Below, in pieces: positions 24,687-32,109 of a stretch of DNA of 64,000 bases. The notes beneath the pieces are model-generated. The model did not search any database, was not told where the DNA came from, and saw nothing but the letters and a program-made list of their open reading frames with translations. The translations under genes and the position numbers were made by a program. Origin of the DNA: Lentzea aerocolonigenes (lineage in GTDB: Bacteria; Actinomycetota; Actinomycetes; Mycobacteriales; Pseudonocardiaceae). Every line of letters begins with the position of its first letter. The first letter of the stretch is position 1. The stretch covers positions 124,001 through 188,000 of the forward strand of contig NZ_BBOJ01000002.1 in the NCBI RefSeq assembly GCF_000974445.1. Reading direction: 5' to 3'.

Positions 24687-26570
24687 CTAGTCCAGGACGC
24701 GCACCGACAGGCCTGCCAGGCCGTAGCGCGCCTCCACCCGGTGCCCGCCACCCGCCACCGTGATCTGCGCGAACCTGCCGACCAGCACCGGCGCCGCCAG
24801 CACCGGGACGACGGCACCGGCAGGCACGTTGTCCAGCGTGATCTCCAGGGTGCTGCCGCTGCCCAGCGTGATCGGGCGGCCCGCGGTCAGCGGTGCGCAG
24901 CCACCCTTGCGGGCCGTCACCGCCAGCACCGATCCCGAACCCTGCCGATAGCTCCGCACGCGGACGGCGTTGTCCAGCCGCAGCGTGCCCGATCGCAGGT
25001 CGACGTCTCCCTTGCCCAGCGCGGAAGCCGACGCGGCCACGAGCGTGCCGCCCTCGACGCGGGTGGCACCGGTGTAGCTGTTGGCGCCGGCGAGCGTCAG
25101 CGCGCCGCTCCCCCGCTTGACCAGTCCGCCGCGGCCGCCGATCGCGTTGTGCCAGGTGTCGGCGGCGTGGAAGCCGCCGCGGTTCGCGTCCATCTCGACC
25201 CGCACGTCCGCGTCGAACGCGCCGAAGCCGTCGGCCGCGGCGAACAGGTTCAGCCGGCCCCACTGCTCCGTTCCGTCGAGCAGCGCGTGCCCGGACGGCA
25301 GAGCGGTGGTGCGCAGGACCTCCCGCCGCTGGTTCGCGGTGAGGTAGGGCTGCCTCGTCTCCAGCAGCACCTCGGCGCCCTTCGGCACGGTCATCGGCAC
25401 CCGCCGCCCGGTCCTGGGCAGCCCGTAGGTGAGCAGCGGCGCGACGAGTGCCGCGTTGGCCTCGCGATCGGCGTACGGGTCGGTCGCGGTGTCCGCCGAG
25501 TGCGCGTACTCGAACACCTCCGCGCCGGCGTGCTGGCGGAAGTACTCGCTCGCCTGCGTCCTGGCGGCGGCCTTGAGCGCGGCGTTCTGCGGGTCGGCGA
25601 GGGTGGCGGCGGTGAGCGCCGTCGCGAGGATCCGGCCGCCGATCACGTCGGCCGGGGAGTGCATGCCCGCCACGATCCGCATGTCGGCCAGGTCGAACGC
25701 CCTGGTCACCAGCTCCTGGAACCGTTCGGGGACCGCGTAGGCCAGCGCGAGGCACGCCAGGTGCAGCGCGTTGGTGTGGCCGCTGGGGTAGCCGCCGTCC
25801 TCGGCCGGCTTCGTGCTGCGCTGGCGCAGCAGCTGCGGCGCGACCACCACGTCGCTGCGGTACACGGGGTAGCCGAAGTCGTCGGTCTCACCGGTCGGCA
25901 CGACCGTGCTCTCCGGGCTCAGCCGCCACGGACGCGGGTACTGGTAGGCGAACTTCGACGGGTTGCCGGAGGCGAACGGCCCGCGCACCGTGTTGACCAG
26001 GGTGACGACCTGCCCCAGCGCGGAGTCCGGGGAGCCCGCACCGAGCGCCGATCCCGCCGGGGCGTCCGGCGGCAGCTTCTCGTCCACAGTGGACGGCGGC
26101 GTGCCGTCCGGCGCCTCGGTGATGCCCGTGACGGCCTTCGCTCCCGCCTTGTAGAGGTCGGCGAGCGGGCCGAGGCCTCCGATGGCGGCGTAGCTCTGGT
26201 GCTGACGGTCCACGATGAACGCTCGCTTGGCCTGATCGGCGGTGCGCGCCCTGGTGATCCGCGCGCAGTGGCGGACGTTGGCTTCGAGCACGTTCCGGTT
26301 GAGCACGACTCCGTTGTCCCAGCTGGTTCCGGTGCGCCAGAGGTCCTGCATTCCCGAGAGGACGCGGACTGCCGCGTTGGTCTCCGGCGTCTGGTTGGCG
26401 AGCACGTTGGTGCGGTAGGAGTCGACGAACGGCGCCGCGCCCGTGGGCAGTTCGGCGGCGTTCGCCTCGAGGGCCCGGTCCAGTGCGGTCGGGCCGATCA
26501 GCAGGCCGGCGGACAGCATCGCCGAACGACGCAGCAGCGTTCTGCGGTCGAACCCTTCGGCGGTGGTCAT
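24687..26570 (-). CDS. Tat-exported PAP2-type acid phosphatase with C-terminal autotransporter-associated beta repeat
   Basis: The 627-residue protein begins with a twin-arginine signal (DRRTLLRRSAMLSAGLLIG). The vanadium-haloperoxidase/acid-phosphatase triad is complete: KFAYQYPRP (Lys-x6-Arg-Pro, about 206), YPSGHTNALH (about 261), and RIVAGMHSPAD (Arg-x5-His-x3-Asp, about 300). After the phosphatase part comes a PATR-type repeat (KRGSGALTLAGANSYTGATRVEGGTLV, about 485-510 when read in pieces) and a beta-rich tail. It should be an extracellular phosphatase, or less likely a haloperoxidase. PATR repeats are best known from Gram-negative autotransporters, so the fusion in an actinomycete is unusual. 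It follows the unrecognised gene at 26686 on the same strand. Confidence 0.85.
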   Translation of the reverse strand: MTTAEGFDRRTLLRRSAMLSAGLLIGPTALDRALEANAAELPTGAAPFVDSYRTNVLANQTPETNAAVRVLSGMQDLWRTGTSWDNGVVLNRNVLEANVRHCARITRARTADQAKRAFIVDRQHQSYAAIGGLGPLADLYKAGAKAVTGITEAPDGTPPSTVDEKLPPDAPAGSALGAGSPDSALGQVVTLVNTVRGPFASGNPSKFAYQYPRPWRLSPESTVVPTGETDDFGYPVYRSDVVVAPQLLRQRSTKPAEDGGYPSGHTNALHLACLALAYAVPERFQELVTRAFDLADMRIVAGMHSPADVIGGRILATALTAATLADPQNAALKAAARTQASEYFRQHAGAEVFEYAHSADTATDPYADREANAALVAPLLTYGLPRTGRRVPMTVPKGAEVLLETRQPYLTANQRREVLRTTALPSGHALLDGTEQWGRLNLFAAADGFGAFDADVRVEMDANRGGFHAADTWHNAIGGRGGLVKRGSGALTLAGANSYTGATRVEGGTLVAASASALGKGDVDLRSGTLRLDNAVRVRSYRQGSGSVLAVTARKGGCAPLTAGRPITLGSGSTLEITLDNVPAGAVVPVLAAPVLVGRFAQITVAGGGHRVEARYGLAGLSVRVLD

Positions 26571-26682
26571 GTTAACGCTCCCAACAGTCCTTCAGGGACA
26601 TGTGTGGCGGCACAGGGATTGTGGTGCACAATACGCAGCGAAACGGGAACGTACTCGAATTCGGGGTGATGTGAGCGTTAAC
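26571..26682. promoter_or_regulatory. Widely spaced inverted repeat GTTAACGCTC/GAGCGTTAAC before the PAP2 gene
   Basis: GTTAACGCTC (26571-26580) touches the PAP2 start codon, and its exact complement GAGCGTTAAC lies at 26673-26682, 92 bp away. The halves resemble the GTTAGCG half-site of the palindrome at 36236, so they may be two operator half-sites of a LacI-family protein that loops the DNA. This is an inference. Confidence 0.4.
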
Positions 26683-26685
26683 CTT

Positions 26686-28656
26686 TCACGGTGTGCCGAC
26701 GCGCAGCACCGGCTCGCCCGCGATGTCGCCGGCGGGATGCCCGACGAGCGCCGTGAAGAACGGTGTGCGCACGAGCACGCCGTCCGGGGCCTCCTCCGCC
26801 GACACGTCCAGCGCGACGGGCTCGGGGCCGTAGCAGAGCGCGAAGACCGCGCGTCCGTGCGGCGAGTCGAAGATCGGATCGGCCAGCACGTGGTTCGTCG
26901 CGATCACCCGCCGCCAGCCCGCGTCCGGGTTGCCGTAGCCCCTCGGGTCGTCGCCCAGCCAGAACGACAGCTGCTCCAGGGTCATCTCCGCGGTGCGCGC
27001 GCTGTTGAAGTACGCCGGGCCCTGCGGCGGGTTCTCGACCCGCAGACCAGCGGCCGCACTCAGCGCGAGCCCGCCGGCGAGCAGCGTGCCGCCGGTGGTG
27101 AGCGCGCGCCAGGGTTCGGCGAGGTCGAACGGGCTTCCACCCGGTTCGCCGACGGTCCGGATCCGGCACTGCCGCTGCCCGTCGGCGCTCGCGTAGGGAA
27201 GTCCGGCGAGGAAGGCCAGTTCGGCGCTGACGGGCAGCGCGGACCGGTCGAGCACCGCGATCAGGTGCAGGCGTTCGCCGTCGGTGACGTACAGCTGCTG
27301 CACCGGGAGCATGACCTGGTCCCACGACACGACCGCCTTGGTCACCAGCTTGGCGCCGAGACCGTCACCGGTGACGTCCCGCACGCGCGACGGGCCGAGC
27401 GGCCGGGTGAGCAGCGTCCTGCGGCCGTCGGCGTAGCGCACCAGCGGCCCGATGCCGTGCTGGTGGTCCACAATCGACTCGATCACCGCGGTGGCACCTG
27501 CATCGATCAGGTACGGGGTGAGGTCGCCGGTCAGCGACACCGACGCCCGGCCGTGCCGCAGCGAGTAGCGGGTGTGCACGGGAGCCTCGGCCGGCGCGCG
27601 GTACCAGCGGTGCTCGTCGAGGAAGAACCACACCGTGGCGAACGCGAAGTGGCCGCTCGGCAGGCCCGGCGTGGAGGCGTTGTAGTAGGCGACCCGGCGG
27701 TCACCGAGGTAGCGGCCGAGCTCGGCCTCGACGCGGCCGCTGAAGAACCTCAGGCCGAGCATGCCCTCACACCCGCTGTGCTGCTCGCTGTAGCGCGGCC
27801 CGCCGTAGTCGAAGCCGCGGGCGGACAGCCGCATCTCCAGGTGCCGGGCGATCTCGTCGCCGTCCTCGAGGAAGCACTGCTCCCCGCTCACCTGGTAGGC
27901 CCTGGCCAGGAACGTGAGCGAGATGGGCAGGTAGTTCTGGTCGTGCCCGGCGCCGTGCTCGACGGGCAGCCGCAGCCCGCGGTCGACGACGCGGGCGGCC
28001 CTGACCTCGCTGTGGTACAGGAACATCGCATCGTCCACGATGGACTTTTCGGACAACAGGCGCCCGAGCGTCAAACCGGCCACCACGGCACCGATCGCCT
28101 GGTTCGCCGTCTGCTGCGGGTTGAACATGCTCGCTTCGGTGAGCCAGCGCCAGAAGCCCGTCGCCACGTCGGCGAGCGCGGTCCACTGCGCCTCGGTGAT
28201 CAGGCCGCGGCCGAACTCCAGCACGTTGACCGCGTGCAGCAGCGCCCACACGGTGCTGGGCCAGTCGCCGAAGGGGTGGTCGCCGGCTTCGAGCACGTAA
28301 CGGGCGTACGGCAGGCCGCTGTCGCGCACGCGCAGGAACGGCTCGCCGGGGTTGTCGGTCCGGAAGATCCGTTCGGCCAGCACGAAGTCCAGGCCGCGGC
28401 GGGCCGCGTCCACCAGTTCGGTGTCGCGCCGGTCACCGCGGTGCCAACTGAGACACAGCAACGACACCACGCCGAGAGCCATGTCACCGATGTCATCGAC
28501 AGCGGCGAGATCTTCGAGGTTGCCGTCGGGACGCTGCCGTCCGATCGCGGCGGACACGGCCTCGGCGAGCACCGTTCGCAGCGCTTCGTCGTCGTGGGGC
28601 AGGTCGTGCACGCTCGCGTGCTGGCTCGGCAGGTACACCGCGGCGGCGGTGGTCAT
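26686..28656 (-). CDS. Unrecognised 656-residue protein, possibly an alpha-toroid carbohydrate-active enzyme
   Basis: I do not recognise a named family. The protein has no signal peptide and starts at ATG 28656 behind GAGGAG. Residues about 20-330 are helical and rich in Trp, Tyr and His (GDWPSTVWALLHAVN, FNPQQTANQAIGAVVAGL, GAGHDQNYLPISLTFLARAY, GFDYGGPRYSEQHSGCEGML), like an (alpha/alpha) toroid of polysaccharide lyases or glycosidases. Residues about 360-656 look beta-rich (HGRASVSLTGDLTPYLID, QLYVTDGERLHLIAVLDRS), like the sandwich domain behind such toroids. It lies between two sugar importers and divergent from one of them, so a cytosolic role on imported oligosaccharide is plausible. 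Structure prediction would be decisive. Confidence 0.6.
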   Translation of the reverse strand: MTTAAAVYLPSQHASVHDLPHDDEALRTVLAEAVSAAIGRQRPDGNLEDLAAVDDIGDMALGVVSLLCLSWHRGDRRDTELVDAARRGLDFVLAERIFRTDNPGEPFLRVRDSGLPYARYVLEAGDHPFGDWPSTVWALLHAVNVLEFGRGLITEAQWTALADVATGFWRWLTEASMFNPQQTANQAIGAVVAGLTLGRLLSEKSIVDDAMFLYHSEVRAARVVDRGLRLPVEHGAGHDQNYLPISLTFLARAYQVSGEQCFLEDGDEIARHLEMRLSARGFDYGGPRYSEQHSGCEGMLGLRFFSGRVEAELGRYLGDRRVAYYNASTPGLPSGHFAFATVWFFLDEHRWYRAPAEAPVHTRYSLRHGRASVSLTGDLTPYLIDAGATAVIESIVDHQHGIGPLVRYADGRRTLLTRPLGPSRVRDVTGDGLGAKLVTKAVVSWDQVMLPVQQLYVTDGERLHLIAVLDRSALPVSAELAFLAGLPYASADGQRQCRIRTVGEPGGSPFDLAEPWRALTTGGTLLAGGLALSAAAGLRVENPPQGPAYFNSARTAEMTLEQLSFWLGDDPRGYGNPDAGWRRVIATNHVLADPIFDSPHGRAVFALCYGPEPVALDVSAEEAPDGVLVRTPFFTALVGHPAGDIAGEPVLRVGTP

Positions 28657-28774
28657 CGGTACTCCTCACGGGTCGCTCGCCCGGGTCGGTCAGCGGAGGT
28701 GGGCGTGCGTGGCCGGAGTACTCTTCCTCCCCTTCGTTCTCGTGGGCGATGCGGCTGGGACCCGCCTAGTTGGA

Positions 28775-28808
28775 TGAAACGTAAACTTGTTCACCCACGT
28801 GAAGTCAA
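28775..28808 (-). promoter_or_regulatory. Possible promoter with operator half-site for the 28656 gene
   Basis: On the minus strand TTGACT (28808-28803) is followed after 17-19 bp by TTTACGTTTCATCC, which holds a weak -10 and the half-site ACGTTTCA seen whole at 2798. It is back-to-back with the promoter at 28859, leaving about 50 bp between them. Confidence 0.35.
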
Positions 28809-28858
28809 GTCACAAAACCAGCAGATTCGGTCGGCAACAAGGTTTCCAGAAGATGTTC

Positions 28859-28904
28859 TTGACAGTCGGCCACCCGGTTCCTACAGTCCCGGAAAGCGCT
28901 TTCC
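28859..28904 (+). promoter_or_regulatory. Sigma-70-type promoter with LacI-type operator for the second transporter operon
   Basis: TTGACA (28859-28864), a 17-bp spacer, and TACAGT (28882-28887) form a good housekeeping promoter. The perfect palindrome GGAAAGCGCTTTCC (28891-28904) begins four bases after the -10 and covers the start site, so repression by steric block is expected. The leader to the first ATG is about 98 nt. Confidence 0.75.
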
Positions 28905-28991
28905 AGCTCCCTGGGACGGACCACTGGAACCGCGCCGTGCGTGGCATCGACAGACGACCCGTCCAGCGATGACGTCCCAGGAGTGGCACTC

Positions 28992-29948
28992 ATGTCGGAG
29001 AACAGCGGCACCGCCGTGCTCGACCCGCCGGTCGACGACCGGCCGGCAGCAGCACCGGTGCGGCGCAAACGGAAGCGGCACAAGCACAACCTCGCGGGTT
29101 ACGCGTTCCTCACGCCCTGGCTGATCGGCCTGTTCGCGTTCACGCTGATCCCGATGGTGTACTCGCTGTACCTGTCGCTGACGAAGTTCAACCTGCTCAC
29201 CGCTCCACAGTGGATCGGCATCGAGAACTACACCCGGTTGTTCTCCGACCCGCGCTACCTGCAGTCCATCAAGGTCACGTTGCTGTACGTCGTGACTTCT
29301 GTACCGCTCAAGCTGGCCGCGGCCCTGCTGGTCGCCGTCGCGCTCAACCGCGGGCTGAAGGCGCTGGGCTTCTACCGCGCGACCTTCTACCTGCCGTCGC
29401 TGCTCGGCGCGAGCGTCGCGGTGTCGGTGATGTGGCGGCAGATCTTCTCCCGCGACGGGCTGGTCAACCAGTTCCTCGGGCTGTTCGGCGTCCAGGGCGC
29501 CGACTGGATCGGCGACCCGCGGTTCGCGCTGTGGACGCTGGTGCTGCTGTCCGGCTGGCAGTTCGGCACGCCGATGCTGATCTTCCTGGCCGGGCTCAAG
29601 CAGCTGCCGCAGGACCTCTACGAGGCCGCGGCGATCGACGGCGCCGGCCGGTTCACGGTGTTCTTCAAGATCACGCTGCCGCTGCTGTCCCCCATGGTCT
29701 TCTTCAACCTCGTGCTGGAGACGATCAACGCGTTCCAGACGTTCACGCCGGCGTACGTCATCTCGAACGGCCTCGGCGGGCCGATCGACTCGACGCTGCT
29801 GTACACGCTCTACCTGTACCTCAAGGGATTCGGCAGCATGCAGATGGGCTACGCCTCCGCGATGGCGTGGGTGTTGTTCGCCGTGATCGGCCTCTTCACC
29901 GCGATCTACTTCTGGTCGGCCCGCAAGTGGGTGAACTATGCAGACTAA
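28992..29948 (+). CDS. ABC sugar transporter permease (MalF type), second system
   Basis: The 318-residue protein begins MSENSGTAVLD with AGGAG upstream; GTG 28941 would add 17 residues without a ribosome site. A basic segment (VRRKRKRHKHN) precedes six membrane helices, with the EAA loop LYEAAAIDGAGRFTVFFKITLPLL. It resembles the permease at 23513 closely along its length, so the two importers are paralogues. It should form a channel with the next gene product. Confidence 0.93.
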   Translation: MSENSGTAVLDPPVDDRPAAAPVRRKRKRHKHNLAGYAFLTPWLIGLFAFTLIPMVYSLYLSLTKFNLLTAPQWIGIENYTRLFSDPRYLQSIKVTLLYVVTSVPLKLAAALLVAVALNRGLKALGFYRATFYLPSLLGASVAVSVMWRQIFSRDGLVNQFLGLFGVQGADWIGDPRFALWTLVLLSGWQFGTPMLIFLAGLKQLPQDLYEAAAIDGAGRFTVFFKITLPLLSPMVFFNLVLETINAFQTFTPAYVISNGLGGPIDSTLLYTLYLYLKGFGSMQMGYASAMAWVLFAVIGLFTAIYFWSARKWVNYAD

Positions 29949-30774
29949 GAAGAAGCAGGTCCACTGGCGGGCGCACGCCGTGCTGATCGTCGTGCTCGTG
30001 GCGATGATCTACCCGATGGTCTGGCTGGTCGGCGCGTCGTTCAAGCCGGAGAACCAGATCTTCAGCACGATGAACCCGCTGCCGCTCGCCTTCACCATCA
30101 GCAACTACATCACCGGCTGGACGGCCACCGGCAACTCGTTCACCCTCTACCTGGCCAACTCGCTGACGGTCTCGCTGTGCACGGTGGTCGCGAACGTGGC
30201 GGCCTGCTCGGTGGCGGCGTACGCGTTCGCCCGCCTGGACTTCGCGTTCCGCAGGTTCTGGTTCGCGTTGATGCTCGGCACGATGATGCTGCCGTTCCAG
30301 GCGACCCTGATCCCCCAGTACACGATCTTCTACCAGCTGAACTGGATCAACACGTTCCTGCCGCTGGTCGTGCCCTACCTGCTGGCCACGGACGCCTTCT
30401 TCATCTTCCTGATGGTGCAGTTCATCCGCGGCATCCCGCGCGAGCTGGACGAGGCGGCGGAACTGGACGGCGCGGGGCACGTGCGGGTGTTCTTCAGCGT
30501 GATCCTGCCGCTGCTGAGGCCGGCTCTGCTCACCACCACGATCCTGACGTTCATCTGGACGTTCAACGACTTCCTGCGCCAGCTGGTCTACCTGTCCGAC
30601 CACTCGCGCTACACCGCGCCGCTCGGTCTCAACGCGTTCGTCGACCGGGCGAGCGGCTCCAGCTACGGCGGCATGCTCGCGATGTCCGTCGTGACGCTCG
30701 TCCCCACCGTCGCCGTCTTCATCGTCTCGCAACGCCGCCTCGTCGAGGGCGTCGCGACCACCGGCATCAAGTAA
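29938..30774 (+). CDS. ABC sugar transporter permease (MalG type), second system
   Basis: The 278-residue protein overlaps the MalF-type gene by 11 bases, exactly as in the first system. It has six helices, EAA loop ELDEAAELDGAGHVRVFFSVILPLLRP and C-terminus EGVATTGIK. Compared with its paralogue at 22615 it lacks the proline-rich N-terminal tail. No ATPase gene is adjacent. Confidence 0.93.
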   Translation: MQTKKKQVHWRAHAVLIVVLVAMIYPMVWLVGASFKPENQIFSTMNPLPLAFTISNYITGWTATGNSFTLYLANSLTVSLCTVVANVAACSVAAYAFARLDFAFRRFWFALMLGTMMLPFQATLIPQYTIFYQLNWINTFLPLVVPYLLATDAFFIFLMVQFIRGIPRELDEAAELDGAGHVRVFFSVILPLLRPALLTTTILTFIWTFNDFLRQLVYLSDHSRYTAPLGLNAFVDRASGSSYGGMLAMSVVTLVPTVAVFIVSQRRLVEGVATTGIK

Positions 30775-30803
30775 CGCCTTTCACCGCCAAGAAAGGGATC
30801 CAC

Positions 30804-32105
30804 ATGTCCATCTCCAGAAGGGGCCTCTTCGGCCTGGCCGGTGGTCTCGCCGCCGCGTCCGTCGCCGGCTGCGGGTTCGCGCCGAGCAACAGCGGTGGCG
30901 CGGCGAACAACTCGCTGACGTTCCGCTGGTGGGGCGGTGAAGCGCGCAACAAGGCGTACCAGGCCGCCCTGCAGATCTTCACGCAGAAGAACGGCACCAA
31001 GGTCGACCCCCAGTACTCCGGCTACGACGGGTACTTCAACAAGCTCAACACCGAGTTCGCGGGCGGCAACCCGCCGGACCTGTTCCAGATGGACACCGCG
31101 CTGGTCAGCACCTACGCCGCCAAGGGCGTGCTGACCGACCTGGGGTCGTTCATCCCGAACACGATCCACATGGACACGCTGTACTCCGCGGTGCGCGGGG
31201 CGGGCGTCGTGGACGGCAAGACCTACGGCGTGCCGTCCGGGTCGGGTTACGCGCCGGTGCTGTACGACAAGACCCTCTTCGAGCAGGCCAAGATCCCCGT
31301 ACCCACCGACACGTGGACGTGGGACGACTTCGGCCGCATCGCCGGTGAGCTGTCGAAGGCCATGGGCGAGGGCAAGTACGGTGCCCTGGACGCGTCCAAG
31401 GACGACTCCGGCGCGTTGCAGCCGTGGCTGCGCCAGCGCGGCAAGGACCTCTACAACGCCGAGGGCAAGCTCGCGTTCACCAAGGACGACCTCGCCGAGT
31501 GGTTCGCCATGTGGGACAAGCTGCGCAAGGCCAAGGCGATCTGCCCGCCCGAGATGCTGGCGAACACCGACTCCGCGGCCGGCAACCACCCGCTGATCGC
31601 GGGCCAGATCGCGATGACCACCGGGTGGGGTCTGGCGCAGATGCAACCGCTGACCCAGCACACGCTCGACATCGTGGTGGTGCCGCGCGGCAGCAACGGC
31701 AAGACGGGGCAGGCGCTCAACGGCGGCGTGCTGCTGTGCGTTCCGGTCAAGAGCAAGAACCCGGAGGCCGCGGCCAAGCTGATCGACCTCTTCGTCAGCG
31801 ACGTCGACGCGATCAAGGCGATGGCCCTGTCGCGCGGCATCCCGCCGTCGTCCAAGGCGCTGGAGGCCCTGGCGCCGTCGCTGAGCGCGGCGGACAAGCG
31901 GGACGTCACGTACTCGCAGTACGTCGCCGACGAGGTGGCGAAGGACGGCCTGCCGCCCGCTCCCACCGCGCCTCCCGGCTACAACGACGCCAAGACGGCG
32001 CTCGACGCGGCGGCCAAGCAGGTCGCGTTCGGCAAGATGTCCATTCCCGACGCGGTCGCGCAGTACTTCCGCGACGCCGAGGCAGCACTTCAAGGGGCCA
32101 AGTAA
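30804..32105 (+). CDS. ABC sugar transporter solute-binding lipoprotein, second system (Tat-type signal)
   Basis: The 433-residue protein starts at ATG 30804 behind AAAGGGA. Its signal combines a twin-arginine motif (SRRGLFG) with lipobox VAGC (Cys23), so it is probably exported folded and lipidated. The mature chain has LTFRWWGGEARNKAYQAALQIF and PPDLFQMDTALV as in family 1 sugar-binding proteins. The downstream GH38 gene suggests that the ligand is a mannose-containing oligosaccharide, which is inference. Confidence 0.93.
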   Translation: MSISRRGLFGLAGGLAAASVAGCGFAPSNSGGAANNSLTFRWWGGEARNKAYQAALQIFTQKNGTKVDPQYSGYDGYFNKLNTEFAGGNPPDLFQMDTALVSTYAAKGVLTDLGSFIPNTIHMDTLYSAVRGAGVVDGKTYGVPSGSGYAPVLYDKTLFEQAKIPVPTDTWTWDDFGRIAGELSKAMGEGKYGALDASKDDSGALQPWLRQRGKDLYNAEGKLAFTKDDLAEWFAMWDKLRKAKAICPPEMLANTDSAAGNHPLIAGQIAMTTGWGLAQMQPLTQHTLDIVVVPRGSNGKTGQALNGGVLLCVPVKSKNPEAAAKLIDLFVSDVDAIKAMALSRGIPPSSKALEALAPSLSAADKRDVTYSQYVADEVAKDGLPPAPTAPPGYNDAKTALDAAAKQVAFGKMSIPDAVAQYFRDAEAALQGAK

Positions 32106-32109
32106 CACC

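Noticed and set aside
24687..26570. A type V autotransporter
   Set aside because: There is a PATR repeat but no C-terminal beta-barrel, and the organism is Gram-positive.
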